Translations under genes and position numbers: made by a program
Notes under the pieces: generated by a model
What the model saw: the letters and a program-made list of their open reading frames with translations, nothing else
Databases searched by the model: none
Told to the model about the DNA's origin: nothing
Source: Nautilus pompilius
Lineage: Eukaryota > Mollusca > Cephalopoda > Nautilida > Nautilidae
NCBI GenBank assembly: GCA_018389105.1
Contig: JACATO010000306.1
Span: 781,001 to 845,000 of the forward strand
Length of the DNA: 64,000 nucleotides
Direction: 5' to 3'
Part shown: piece by piece, positions 47,344-63,389 of the stretch
How the letters are laid out: every line of letters begins with the position of its first letter
How positions within the stretch are numbered: position 1 is the first letter of the stretch

Positions 47344-47348
<5 letters not shown>

Positions 47349-47563
47349 ATTAAATGATGTCACGATGTTTTCTTTTCTTCTACTGGTGTGATAATATAGG
47401 TATACCGTCTAATTTTCAGAGTGGTGCAAAACTGATTCAGCAAGCACTCGCTCGATTACCGCCAGGATATGCCAGATAAATCTGTTTACTTGTCTAAAAG
47501 TTCATACGAATAAGTTAGGGCCTTGACGTCAGAGAAAAGCGGGTCTGAATAAAGTAAACTCAC

Positions 47564-47689
47564 CGAAAATGTGCGATTCTTCGAAAACAATTTTCCGTAG
47601 GGATGAATTTGTAGTGAACATGTTGGTTCAGTGTTCGTGGGTTCGATTCTTTTCCAAGGAATCACAAAATGTTCAAGGGGCTTAGACAT
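47564..47689 (-). CDS. Possible minus-strand first exon, or tRNA-like relic
   Basis: On the minus strand, ATG at 47689 (A at -3) opens 42 codons beginning MSKPLEHFVIPWKRIEPTN and meets a GTGAGT donor directly after codon 42. Third-position GC is only about background. On the plus strand the same DNA carries a box B-like GGTTCGATTC at about 47641, with a box A-like TTTGTAGTGAACA 30 bases before it, and shares TTCGTGGGTTCGA with the relic at 33.3 kb. The two readings compete. A further minus-strand start in perfect context (ACCATGG, reading MAIV) meets a GTAAGC donor at 47805, 120 bases upstream. Confidence 0.2.
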
Positions 47690-47849
47690 CGTTGTTAAAT
47701 GCTGAAGATATTAAAAGGTAATAACCGGACTGGGTCTCCGCCCGAAACTCGTAATGATGCATCACTGTATGGAGGATGATGCAAGTAAGACCCGAGGGAG
47801 CTTACCTACTATTGCCATGGTTTACTTCATCAACTGACTTCAGGATAGT

Positions 47850-50482
47850 TTTTAAAATCTGCAGTTTTACTGTCCATTGCTGGGTTTTTCAAACGGAATA
47901 TTTCACTTGATTATTCTTTTTGCTGCCCTTTCATCCATTTCCACTTTGGCCCTTCGCGCGATCCGAGCATAATTTTTCGGTTGGTTCCGGAAAGCTACTT
48001 CCATTACACTGCTGTTTTTTCATCTTCAAGAACTAAATCTATTTATTTCTGTTTTATTGTTTGTTTTCTTTCTGAAACTTTATAAACATGCAAAACATTG
48101 CTTCTTTAATTATTTTTATTTGTATTAAAATCATGTTTTCTTAGGTTCTTAATATCTAAGCAAAACAAATCGATACAATTGCCTTTTTTAACTAGCTTAA
48201 GTCAAAGAAGACAGAAACGTGTTAACTGGAATTAGGGAAACAGTTTAGGCACAGTGGTTTCCCTAACTTCGATTCCTCAAACTTGACCTTGAGGTAAAAC
48301 TACGATCGTTGCCGGCTTAAACAGTGAAATAACCTTCCGCTGTCTGGAGTTAATAAAGAACTCCCATCATCCAAAGGCGCTAGCCATCTTCTTCTGGGTT
48401 GGTAAAATTGTCTGTTTTTCAGTCGCGAGAAAAAGATGTAACCTTCTTTTAGGTAACTTCGGTGTTCGTTAGCGAGTAATATTTTAAAGGGATAGTGCGA
48501 GTTATGGACAACCGAAGCTGTTGTGTTACTTTAGAATTTTCAGATTATCCGAACATTTAACTTAGAAAAATATAGATGTAGATGCATTCCTTTAAATCTC
48601 ACTTTTAAATTTCGTTCTTTTCTTTGTGAGATGTTTGAGGATTAGAAGAATCAAAAGATCGAATCCAATCTACGCTCCAGGCTAGTCGGGTTCCTTTACT
48701 GTGAAAAAGGTAAAAGAACCGGATTTTATATCTGATATAATAAGCCCTTTTTTTATTTCTATGAACTTTTCGATAAATTCTTTGTAATGCAAAATCTTAA
48801 AAGGAAAATAGGCGACATCTGTTGTAGAATTTAGTACCTTTGGACAGTAAAACTCGTAGATACGGGGAGTTATTGAGGCGAGCATGATCAAGCCTTTAGT
48901 CTGTTAATAAGATCGTCATGCCGAGCACCGTGGCTTGTATTTTCTGTATTTTTAGCTCGTGAGAATAATTTACTATTACTAAGTTTATCCTGTACCAGAA
49001 TTTACATGCAGAAATGTCTACAAGAAATGCGAGACTTTAATTTGATGAAAGGTGAAGAAACTCTTCGTCAAACAACCCAGAGAAGTAGGAAACGGGGAGA
49101 CGTTTTTTTTACTAATCTCTCCTTTCTCTGGAACTTTTTATACGAAAAGAACCTGAAGATACTGTAACTACATCAGCTCACACCCGTTGATAAGGTTTTA
49201 AACTAAGTACAATACCGAGACGTTCTCCTTTGATTTTTATTTGGAAAATTTCCAAATATCTCGCTCGGCCCCTTCTAACCTCCGAGACAGAACTAGAAAG
49301 TGTCGCCATGAACTTCCCCACCTTTGTCAGATTTTTACGATTTTTGCTTCTTTATTATTTTTTAAGGTGAGAACTTTTACGGTAAGCACACACGGATCCT
49401 TTCACTTTACGATTATATTTTAGAGAAATTTCTATTACTACAAACACCGTTGGGCAAACAGAGCTACTTCCGTGTTTCATCTTACCAAACCGGAACATAG
49501 GCAGTTACTCACCATGATCCAATAATATAATATAATATAATAACATCACTATCTGCAAATACACCTATTTTTTGTGTGCAATTGGAAATAAAATGACACT
49601 ATACTCAGATAATTTCTTTTTTATTATTATAAATCTACTTTTGTTTTTTCTCAGATGTTGTTCAGTCCTAACTTTTATTCAGAGCAAAACATCAGTCGTT
49701 TCTCGCATTTTTCGTTCTTCTTCTTTCGCTTGTTTAATAGTTTTGATTGTCTCCGAAAAACTGACGATCCGAAGTCGTAGGTAAATAGTTTCTTTTTTCC
49801 GGTGGTACGCGCTATCACGTGATAGTGAAGACTAAAAGACTTGGAGTGAGTTCTTTTCAAATTTTGGAAAATAGTTTTGTTGCTGGAATTTGAAAGTAAA
49901 TCAGACAGACCTGCCACAACACGCGGCTCCAGGCTTTATGGATTTCCCATGAAACAAATAATGAATAAATTCAAATTTATAATTCATCAAAAGAAATAAA
50001 TCAGGGAATAAATTACTGCTCATTTGCTTCTCCCAAGACCGAGTAGCTTTGTCGCTTGTACTCAGCCTGTCAGTGTAGAAATATTCTTGTAGACTCTCCG
50101 GCATGTCCCTCAGTGGAGAGAGAGAGAACTAGTGAGTGGGCAGGGACCTGGGGCTGAGAGCAAAGAGTTGATTTCTGGTCGCGGTTGGACCTTTGACGTT
50201 ACGAATAAATTTCTACCTATACTTTTTACATCTGAGACGAAGATAAATCCACTTTCTATTGCCTCAGCATCTGAAATTCTATTTACTTTTATCTTCAAAG
50301 ATGTTCCAACTTATTTTTTTCTAACGCACGAATTCTATGGAAAATTAATGTGAATACTTGTAGATGCAATAGAATTATAGAAATAAATTAACTAATTTTA
50401 ATATTTATTTTAAACCTGAGAAATAAACTGCGTATTAGTTGAAAAAGAGAGAGAGATAAAAGTATAGATCGCATTATTTATA
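47850..50482. other. Mostly AT-rich stretch
   Basis: Frames at 48682-48891 (-), 49241-49423 (+), 49572-49784 (+), 49901-50104 (-) and the opposed pair near 50110-50353 have no decisive support. The minus frame at 50110-50298 (SDAEAIESGFIFVSDVKS) has an acceptor-like AATTTCAG before it but no donor. A TATAA-type repeat lies near 49525-49545. Confidence 0.35.
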
Positions 50483-52232
<1,750 letters not shown>

Positions 52233-52358
52233 ATGAATAGATTTGTTTATTACCTACCTGAACTTCCGCGACGACCACGTGATGCCGCTTTAACCCTTCT
52301 GACGGTAGACCCAAGCTATCAGCCCACGGCCCCGTTCGTACTCAAACACCCGGATTAA
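52233..52358 (+). CDS. GC-rich coding-like segment, strand uncertain
   Basis: Plus reading: ATG at 52233 opens a complete 41-residue frame, MNRFVYYLPELPRRPRDAAL then TLLTVDPSYQPTAPFVLKHPD, and the frame is open upstream for another 17 codons (ESWLVYLEGVRV precedes the Met). Minus reading: 83 bases from 52340 to 52258 read RTGPWADSLGLPSEGLKRHH then VVVAEVQ and end at a strong CAGGTAGGT donor, after a long pyrimidine tract. The minus acceptor is GAG, a poor trinucleotide. Both readings share high third-position GC against AT-rich flanks, so the segment is probably coding or conserved, but the strand is open. An E-box (CACGTG) lies at about 52277. I do not recognise either peptide. Confidence 0.3.
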   Translation: MNRFVYYLPELPRRPRDAALTLLTVDPSYQPTAPFVLKHPD

Positions 52359-53738
52359 AAAAGAAAAAGGCACAAACCAGCCCTGACTTCCGAGCTACAT
52401 ATTTATCTACTCGTTCAATGTAATTTAAACGAGCATCGCCAATCGAACGGGGAATGGGAAGAGACGGAGGGAGATATATCCTAATCTTGTTTATGAATTT
52501 GCTACTTCCTCTGTTGATAGTGAATCCCTCATCTTTACTAAAAAAGGAAAAAAATGTCAGCTAAATCAAACAGACGACAGCCAGTAGTTTTATTAACATC
52601 GGAAGAAAAGAAAGTCGAGAAAACCTTTTTACTGATGAACACTAGGCGATGCCGGAAAATATTAATGTGACAAAGAAAGGGGGTTAATTATCGATCTGCT
52701 GTTGGTGTTCTAGTGAGAGAGTGGATCGTGGTGTGTGTCTTTTAACTAAGAGACAGCGTCGTTATTCATCAACACAGAAAAAGTATAGATGTTGGCGGGA
52801 AGACTCGCCGTTATTATTTACCTGACTAGCGCGACTGATATTTTTTTTTTGTTATTGTATTTATCTTGATTTAATTTTTCTATCCATCCTTCTAGAAGAT
52901 ACTTTTATCATCGAAACAGAGTTATGATCGAAAAAATAAATAAATAACATTTTCTCTGTGGCAGCTGTTATCGTCACAGATGTGTTAAGTCGAGATTTTT
53001 ATTTTTGTTTTGGCTCTGCTCCATGATACACCGAAGAAAGATAATCGAAGATTTGGTCACTAGGTGTCCGTCTGTCCACTGATGTTCATTCCACAAGCAG
53101 TCACTAGGTATCAGGGTTGTCCTTCCCGTAAGTTAATGTATGGTGTTCATGTCTGCTTTTTTAAAACAGGTTAGATAAATATAGTTGAAGGCTTTTTCTT
53201 CATCCAGGTGAATTTACACACAGGTATGCTAATATTTTAGTTTAACGTAAGAAATAATTGATATAAAAGTTATTTTAAGTTTTCCCTTTTTAAAAATAGA
53301 TACACTTATAAAAAATTATGCTTTTTCTGGAAACCGTTCAGCATGTGACAATCATGTTCAGGGCTGCCTACAGACCTTTTTTCTGGTTGAGAATAAACAT
53401 CGCGCAGGGCATCTCGAAAATGTGCCTGCTGGTAGAAATAGAGGGTGGGTGATGGATGGTAGTTAGATCACTCAATAGCCACTGGAAGCCATTATCATAT
53501 CTATCTGGTGCTATACTGGCAGTTAAGGCTGGATTCCGCAGTCTTTAAACATAATATACTTTCAAAAACCGCCAGCTTTCTTTTTCTTACCAACATTTAA
53601 CTTTATGTACGGTCCTCTTACTAGAGAAAACGTTTCCAAATGTTGAATCAAACTGTGAAAAGGGAAATTATTTTTAATAATAATTTATTAAAATATAATT
53701 CAAATTAGGATCAAAATCATTGCACGCAGCAATTCGTA
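52359..53738. other. AT-rich spacer
   Basis: No supported gene; a GC-richer tail of the 52.3-kb segment fades by about 52480. Confidence 0.45.
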
Positions 53739-53800
53739 TGACGTCAGCCAGTTAATGTATTACCATGCAAGCTCTACGCATGCGCCGTTGCCAGGACAAC
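53739..53800. promoter_or_regulatory. Candidate TATA-less promoter: CRE, NRF1 and RFX-like sites
   Basis: Within 62 bases: TGACGTCA at 53739-53746, GCATGCGC (the NRF1 core palindrome) at 53778-53785, and GTTGCCAGGACAAC at 53787-53800, an X-box with one mismatch in its second half. Together they are typical of broadly expressed, TATA-less animal promoters. The DNA further down carries an ETS-like ACGGAAGTG near 53980 and a YY1-like CCAAGATGGC over the start codon at 54047. Confidence 0.5.
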
Positions 53801-54046
53801 CTGAACGTACCATTATGTGTGAATTTCTAAGGCAGAACAGTCCATAGTGTAATTTAAAGAAAACAGTAGAATAGAGTAAACCTCGATTTGATAACCGAAT
53901 GAGCGAAACAATCATAACTGTAAATAAAATTTAAGGAATCTGCAGGTTTAAGAAAATAAATCAGCGTGGAGAGAAGACGGAAGTGGATATCTTGATAGCG
54001 TCTTGCTTGCCATACTGAATACTGGCTAAGCCAACTAGATGCCAAG

Positions 54047-54061
54047 ATGGCTGTCATGTTG
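54047..54061 (+). CDS. Candidate first coding exon (five codons)
   Basis: ATG at 54047 in very good context (CCAAGATGG: A at -3, G at +4) reads MAVML and meets a GTATGT donor at 54062 in phase 0. The start codon lies inside a YY1-type CCAAGATGGCTG word, a placement seen in many housekeeping genes. The CRE/NRF1/RFX cluster lies 250-300 bases upstream and an ETS site about 70 bases upstream. Unspliced, the frame would run on to 54283 through low-quality AT-rich sequence, so splicing is more plausible. An overlapping minus-strand frame (53854-54057) is probably a shadow. The product is unknown, as the next exon could not be identified. Confidence 0.38.
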
Positions 54062-55638
54062 GTATGTTCGCGTTTCTTTTATATATATATTATATATATA
54101 TATATAAAAGATTTTTTTAATGTTTATTCGTTGTGTTCATCATCAAGCATTTCTTTTTTTCAATTTTTATCCAAAAAACAAAGGCTACTTAATCTCCGAT
54201 ATTATAGGCTACGTAGAGCTTTCGGCGCAAATATCGTCACCAGAACACACAAATCCGTAATTCGAACGAAGATCTCATCATAGAGATTCTCAATGTATGG
54301 AAGTAGAGTGAAAATTTTTGAGTGCACTGTGATTTAAAAGTCATCTATATTATTTCATTGTTTTAGTGGATTGTGAGAGATTTTTTAATAATATGCCAAA
54401 CAGAGACTAGGTGGGGGGTAAAATTCAGCATTTTGTTGAACGTTTGAACTCCTGACTCAGTCAAATCCGCTTAGTAAGAGACTTTTTTGTATTTCTTTCT
54501 TAAGTCGGTGGCCAAGCGCAACGATCCGAATCGAAACTCCAGTACGAGGCAGTCACTTGAATCACAAAACTAGGGACGTCCAGGGACAAGGCAAATACCG
54601 AAAATCATTGTAGTTATCTCCTACTAGCTCGGATTATAGGTGTCCTGAAGATAGTTTTCTGGTACTTATTAAAGCAACATCATCCAAATGCTGAGCACAA
54701 TGTGGGTTTAATAAATAATGAAGTTGATATCACTCGACAGCGAGTTCAGGGTTTGGGAAAAAAAAAGCTTGAAATTTAAGAAATAAATTAGTAGATATCG
54801 AAGGTAAACTCAAATTGTATCTCGTGTAATCCGCAGAATGAAGGATATTTGGAAATGATTGGAAATTCTAAGTCGATTACATTATATTGAATTTGATGCA
54901 GATTCACTTTATAGTAATTTACTTCTAAAATTCTCGTGTGGTGGAATGATTTCATGTTAAACTGGAAATTAACAGAGAGCAAAATTGATGATTTAAATAT
55001 CAAAGAACAATGATACTTTTCAGTTGTTACTTATAAATGTGAGAACACTTAAAAAAAATCCAGAAGAATCGTAAAAGCAAGGGGAATGTAAAATTAACTT
55101 TATGATTAGTTTGGAGTTTTTTTACTAACAAAGTTAACATTTTAGAAAACTAAACCGTAAAGTATCGTCACCAGTCAACTAAAATTAAATTCCTGCCACA
55201 TTTCTCACCTGAACGTCAGCGTTGTTAAACTCAACTATTTTTCTTAACACCTGGCTAGGATACAATGATCTGTAGCGTGATGGCCAACGTGCGAAATAAA
55301 AGTATGAGGAGGATGTTTATTAATGTCGTATATATTACCGTTACAGCGTGAAGACCGAGAACACGCGGTTGCTGTTCTGTTGGCCTGCTTGAGAGAGAGG
55401 CCACTTTTGTGCCAGAAAAACGTGGCTTTGTCAGGTGCTCAGAAATTTTAACATCCAAAGCTAGATTTCTGAATTTATAAAACATATCTTATAGTTTTCC
55501 ATTGATGTAAGAACTGCAAAGGCAAACACATAAACCACAGTTTTCTTTCTCTATATAATCCGTAGTAGGCGCAAAAGTATTAACAAAAATGAACTAAAGT
55601 AAAATAATGAAAAATAATCAGTTCATTAGCGCGTTTAA

Positions 55639-55641
<3 letters not shown>
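54062..55641. other. AT-rich stretch, possible first intron
   Basis: A short (TA)n lies at about 54080-54106. The piece at 54489-54650 has tRNA-like words (CCGAATCGAAACTCC) and GGGACGTCCAGGGAC and may be another repeat relic. Minus-strand frames at 54788-55003 and 55255-55485 are unsupported. Confidence 0.35.

Positions 55642-55719
<78 letters not shown>
55642..55719 (+). repeat. (CT)n microsatellite
   Basis: About 78 bases of CT repeat with slips near 55671 (TTC) and 55698 (TCC). Confidence 0.95.
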
Positions 55720-55937
55720 GTATACAGGGTTGGATCTAATTTCTGCTCAGATCAGATAAAACCATTTCCTCATATAACATTACAAGTGCTGTTGTCATTC
55801 AATTTCTCTTTCCGTCTTCTGCTCTGCCAAATATGCACTCATGCAACTTATTCATATGTAAATTAAAATTTTATGCGGCCCTGTTAATTATGAACAATGT
55901 GGGAGTAAAAAGTAATTCAATTTGAATTTCTTTCCCA

Positions 55938-55946
55938 ACACACACA

Positions 55947-56003
<57 letters not shown>
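55938..56003 (+). repeat. Compound (AC)n-(CT)n microsatellite
   Basis: A short AC run followed by about 55 bases of uninterrupted CT repeat. Confidence 0.95.
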
Positions 56004-56005
<2 letters not shown>

Positions 56006-56187
56006 GATACACTGGCTACGAGAGACAGAGTTCGCAACAAACTGGAAGCTTCATCTCCAAAATAAGGCAAAGGACGGTGATGAGATACGGCAGCAACACG
56101 TGTTGAGAAAAAAACTTCTAAAGAGATTTTAAATTGAGCACTGATAGCACACAGTCAAGCCTCACAATGGTTCGAAAACTTGCCTTT

Positions 56188-56338
<151 letters not shown>

Positions 56339-56872
56339 TTTTGTTTTATAGTTTTTCTCTAGTGATGTATATCAAGAAGATACTTATGCATTTAGACAAC
56401 TGAAACTTAATTTATTATTTATTCTCACTTCTGCGTTTTAAATTAGTAACTTTTACTCTTTTTTGCTACAGATTGCATCATGAATAACGTTTGTTCTCTA
56501 CATATTATTATTAATAATAACGAGGTTACTTATTAATCAAGAATCATTCTCTGCGCTATTAATACTTGTTTTATTCCCTGTTTCCACTGAGAATTAGTCA
56601 CGAGATTTGACACTCGTTGTGATGCTTTCAGTCATCGTCTCTTGTACGTGGGTGGACACGCATGACCTACATATCTACTGAAATTCGGTTAACAACTTTA
56701 AGGAATATCACATGGTGCACACCCCCCCTTTTTTTACTAAGATGTTTGCTACCATCTCTGAATCACGTCAAAAGAATAAATAGCAAACTTTCCTTAATAG
56801 TGCATAGTGCTGTAAGGATAATATGTTTTATTATTTGGCTTTAACTTGGAGAATTCCATCTTTTCTTATACT

Positions 56873-56875
<3 letters not shown>
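56339..56875. other. AT-rich spacer
   Basis: Nothing recognised. Confidence 0.5.

Positions 56876-56954
<79 letters not shown>
56876..56954 (+). repeat. (CT)n microsatellite
   Basis: About 78 bases of CT repeat with TCGCT and TCTTC interruptions. Confidence 0.95.
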
Positions 56955-58812
<1,858 letters not shown>

Positions 58813-59218
58813 TTTACCAATGGAGTCTACTCGTGTGTTTTTAACAAGCAAAAGGGAGGCAAATGCTCAAGTAGTCTCCCCTATTTTAACTTCTCTTTTC
58901 ACTGAGTTTGTATTATTAGTGGCTTCACGAAACGCCAATCCCTGTCGCACGTTGTTCGTATCTGCTTTCATAGATACAAAACGTCATGTACGAAAACCTG
59001 GTTGGCCGGACGTCAATACCACGTGGTCTCGACCCCATGGTACAGGATGGTTAAAGCCCTCGACACTAGCCAATCTGATATGCAGCAGCCATCAGAAAGA
59101 GAAAGATCTAAGAATATCAAAACACCCTATCGCGTTTCTGAAATCTAGTTCAGACATTTTTCCTGGCGCCTTTTATAAAGCACAGACAAGAATACCAAAA
59201 TCTTTGGCAGTTATATAA
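58813..59218 (+). CDS. Candidate terminal exon or single-exon ORF, 132 residues from ATG
   Basis: An acceptor-like CTTGCTTGTAACTACACAG ends at 58812. The frame is open across it and reaches ATG at 58820 (G at +4, C at -3), beginning MESTRVFLTSKREANAQVV. It ends at 59218, with an AATAAA signal about 70 bases later (59285). The peptide is basic, with one hydrophobic stretch at about residues 22-34 (PILTSLFTEFVLL), and its middle part (WPDVNTTWSRPHGTGWLKP) is coded by GC-richer DNA with an E-box (CACGTG) in it. I do not recognise it. It is the second longest frame in the window but still near the chance limit. Confidence 0.3.
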
Positions 59219-59290
59219 ATGTAAAACACGCTCAGTTATTTGGGCTATAATACGTAACGTTCGCTTGCTAAAAATGTGAAAAAAAATAAA

Positions 59291-60919
59291 TGGAATTTTA
59301 ACATTTAAAAATTAGACTTCCTCCTTTGACATCCACTTAGGAGCTCTGAAAAACAGTACCTGCTATTGCACGTGCATAAAGTATCTAATTCATTGATTAG
59401 TCTAATTTATGTTGTTGCAGTGTTGAGAGAGACTATCGATGGGTGTACTATAGTACGGCATTACCCCATCAAAGATAACTCCCCAGTTCATATCAGACAT
59501 GCTCAATATAGTTGGGCCAGGCAAGCACATGGACGTTGATGTTGCTCAGGATGACTTGTGTACTGTGAAGCAGACGTTGTATTGCTGGAACGTACTCTGT
59601 TGTTGCAGTACAAGAGAAAGGAAGGAGACCAGGGCGCAGACTATTGTCCACATACTGCTTGGCTGCCAGATTCTGGTTCAAATTATCAACTAACTGCAGA
59701 AATCAGGTATTCACAGAAGCTCTCACACAGCCACTGCCAAATCAGTTGTCTCGTTTGACTTAACAGTTTGCAAACCGCTTAGATGAACTGCTGTAAACTC
59801 GGACGCATCTATCGTCAGAAAATGATAACTTAAATGATTATTCTGATAATAGCCGTTCACTCAAAATCTGTTACGTCCAACATACACTTGTGCAGATTGC
59901 GTGCGTAATGGTGCAGTTCATCCTATATGTACAGTCTATGTACAGTTTATATTGCTTTTCTAATCTCAGCATTTCGATGATGATTATAATGATAGGATGC
60001 GCGGTGCAGTTTGTGTTGCTGCTGCAGTGATGAATCCTTCGAGTGGATGTTAAGTAGCGATTTCGTACTCGAGATAACGGTCCATATATTGTAATACAGA
60101 TTAGCCAGTTTAATTTCTAGTGCAGTCTGTAACTTTTCGTGACGGGATACAATGCATCATATTCATATGATGGATATCCAGCAGCTGCAATCTGTTTTGG
60201 GGAAAGGCGTGGTCTCTATCTGGCTGTAGTAATTTTAATACTTTGTTGTATAGGTCCCAAGCAAAATTCACTTTCATTGGTAAGCATTCATAGTTTTTAC
60301 GTGCATAATATCTACAGGTGCTGATGGAAACAAATGTCAGTGATGAATAAAAATGGATAAATAAAAAAGATTTTTATGTGCTTACATGACATCCATATTT
60401 TGTTAATCTCGATTAAAATAATGTTAGAATATATGCAAAATTCTATTGGTATCATATACTATTTCTTTAAAAGAGTGTTGAGTTTTCAAAATTTTCAGTG
60501 TACTTTGAAATCTTAATTTAATTTGGAAAAAAATTTCTAATATATTAACACCGCGAGTCAAGAAAGACGTCAGGATCTTACGCCAGTGTTTCATATTGCA
60601 GATACTAAACTGTATGCTTCTTATAGCATAGACTTCTGATAAGATATAGATAATCTGAGTCTGAACTAAAATCAGTTCACATGACTTTGTTCGATGTATT
60701 TCACAAATTCAATGATTCAGAAAATGCGCGCGATTTATTAGTTTTCCTATTAAGTGTATATTGCGTGCGCTGTTAGTATTTGCTTAGTGTTATCGCAAAT
60801 AAAGGCAGTATTATAATTATGGATCGATTACTTTAAAAAATAACTATATTGATATTATCTATACCAAAACCCAAAAATAAGCGTCAATCATAATTTTAAA
60901 CAGGTAGGCAAGAAAGTTC
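59291..60919. other. Unassigned stretch
   Basis: The sequence at 59480-60330 is less AT-rich than its flanks but has no convincing frame. A 61-codon frame at 60139-60324 includes YNASYSYDGYPAAAICFG and passes a GTAAGC word. The word TATGTACAGT occurs twice, one base apart, near 59927-59948. It could be a noncoding RNA exon or relic; no direct support. Confidence 0.3.
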
Positions 60920-61048
60920 TTGTCATGTCTACTAGAACGTATCGACCAATGCATTTTTTCTGAGAAATCTGTTTTCTGTAAACCCTACGACCTTTTGTTT
61001 TGTTCTTTGTTAAGGTTGCCTCATATTTATCGAATTTTCCAAATTAAA

Positions 61049-61111
61049 ATGCCTGTCAAAATTTTCAGCTGCTGCTATGTCTTGGAAGTGCTAGATCTTC
61101 AATATGAAAAC
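61049..61111 (+). CDS. Possible small exon, weak
   Basis: ATG at 61049 reads MPVKIFSCCYVLEVLDLQY, then EN, and meets GTAAGT at 61112 in phase 0. It lies inside a 122-codon open frame (60920-61288, no ATG at its start) in AT-rich DNA. A TTTTCAG acceptor word at 61067 could instead start the exon inside this segment. Composition is at background, so chance is likely. Confidence 0.15.
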
Positions 61112-61288
61112 GTAAGTTATTCAGTTATTCGTAGATTTCCAGCTGAGAAATCCTTAAGGTTATCCAAATCGTTAATTGATCGCGATTTCATTTATCTTTG
61201 TCTACCTTTAGTTATGATAGGGTTCATTACAGTTGACAATTTCCTAAAGAGCGTAATTTGCTTGTTTTCTTTGTTTTTGTTTTTTTAA

Positions 61289-62237
61289 TTTTTTATAGCT
61301 TTGAATTCTTTGAAAACACTGTTGTAAAATGATGATGTATACTGTGCATAATTTATTTATCGTTCTTTGTAACATAGAATTTAGAAACAAAAATCATATA
61401 AGAATTTGCTATTTACTGGGGGGAATTTAATGGTCGAGAGCGAAGTCATTAGTAATATAATTTGGGATTCATTACGACTGGAGGATGTTATTTCTGGGCG
61501 TTTTGCTACAGCTGAGAGATTTGGCCAAAACACAAAGCACAAAATTCGTAAGTTGTTGTCCGTGATATTAGCAATGATACTGTGACAGGTCCTGTCGAGG
61601 ATAAGGACAATGAGAATATCAATCGGAGCTTGTATATGTTAAAAAACCAATGTCTGTGTAATGCAAAATATGAAGTATTTTCCTTCATTAGTAAAATTTT
61701 AGACAGAGAATATTGACCATTTTTTGAGTCGAGTAAACAGATGAGTTTAGCTTTAATTAAATGACATTTCAACAGGTCTAGTAAACATATTAAATTTCCT
61801 TTAAAATCGAGATGTTTTTTAACTATTTAAATAGAAATTTTTAAAAAAATTACACACATATATATATATAAAATAAATCATAACTTGAAATTTAAAAGAA
61901 CTGCATAGAAATACACTTTGTATGTATTTAAGTATATTTGCTGTCGTTATGAGAGTCTTCTGTCATAAGCGATATTTTAAATATCTGTATGGAAAATATC
62001 TTGATTAATTATAAAGCCTTTTATCTTTATCTCTGACTCTACCTTTAACCCCAATAAAGTCATCCTCTCTCACTAAGCTTGACGAAATTTAGTGACTCTG
62101 CTTTCAGATTAAAATTGAAATAATATAAATTAATAAAGAATTATTACAAAAATTCTTACTTGTAATTCAGTCCTCTATCTAAAATAGTAGAAAATATTAG
62201 AATAAATCTTTTTCGCTGATAACCAACATAGAGTTAT

Positions 62238-62239
<2 letters not shown>
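61289..62239. other. AT-rich stretch
   Basis: A minus-strand 88-codon frame (61506-61772) is unsupported. A short (TA)n lies at about 61858-61870. Confidence 0.45.

Positions 62240-62269
<30 letters not shown>
62240..62269 (+). repeat. (GA)n microsatellite
   Basis: About 30 bases of GA repeat. Confidence 0.95.
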
Positions 62270-62272
<3 letters not shown>

Positions 62273-63389
62273 TGTACGATCAGTTTATTATTTAAAATAT
62301 CTGATTCAGAAAACAAAGAGAAATGTTTGAGGAAGAGCACTGAGGATATTTTTTTTATTACTGGAACTGTTCTCTTGTTTTGCTGATTCTTTATAATATA
62401 AAGATATTGCTATACAAAAATTATGTTAGCAAAATAAGTGCTTAGCCACAAATCGCATTTCCTTTCCTTGCAGGAATTATTATTGCTGTATAGAACTTTC
62501 AAGGTAACCAGCTATTGTTGTCAGGAGTAGAATTACAAAATGGGAAAAGAACGAGAAGCAAGAACATGTGGTTGGTAGTTAAAGAATTAGTTGACAGGAA
62601 ACGTTTATGAGAGTACTTAGAGAATCACGTACGAGTGGTGGACGATAAGAGATTCTAGTCTCCAACACGTAGCCACTGTTGCATGCTCAGGATTTAAAAT
62701 GTATTGGCCTGCGCTTATTAATCTTCGATCGTATCAATAGTCGAGATGTCTTTTAAAGGAAATCCTTTATTTAAGAAGCAGCCATGTTTCTATGACCCTT
62801 GAAATTTTTATAAGGGCATCGTGTTTTTTCTGTACAAAGACAAGAATGCTATTTCCATCTGTATAACCAGGATGGGTGAAAGGAAATATGCTTTATAAAA
62901 GGAAATGATACTTTTAAAATAGAAGTTATCATCTTTATACTCACAAATAATCGACAAAAGGTGTTCTTTTCACTTTTTGAAATAAATCTCAGAATTTTTC
63001 TCATTTGGTTATTGTTGTTCCTGTCTTTAGTTTAATTTTTAAAGAAAGTTTCAGAAAGTAGATCGGCAAGAAACAGTAAACATTATGGAGAAAGTATGCA
63101 AAGTTTGATCAGATATTTTTTGCAACATTTTTAGCGTGAGTAATTAAAAATGTCGTCCGTGATCATCAGAACATTGCATCAGCATCCGAAACAGCAGATG
63201 ATTTTATCTTTTTCTTTCTTTATTTCTTCTTTCCATGATAATAAGATTTTCTCTTCTCTTCTTAAATTATTTTCTAATTTATAACGTATCAATCAGCTTT
63301 TTTGATGACTTTGTCAGGAGTTTTCGTTCCATTCGGCTTTGATTTAATTATAAAACGCGGGGATCTCTCGTCGTAATTATATCTTTTTC
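62270..63389. other. AT-rich stretch
   Basis: Nothing recognised. Confidence 0.5.

Noticed and set aside
48244..48290. AGGCACAGTGG followed by CTTCGATTCC as a tRNA gene
   Set aside because: The two box-like words are only about 18 bases apart and no cloverleaf forms.
60920..61288. 122-codon plus-strand frame as a full gene
   Set aside because: No ATG at its start, AT-rich codons, length within chance expectation; only a small exon inside it was kept at low confidence.
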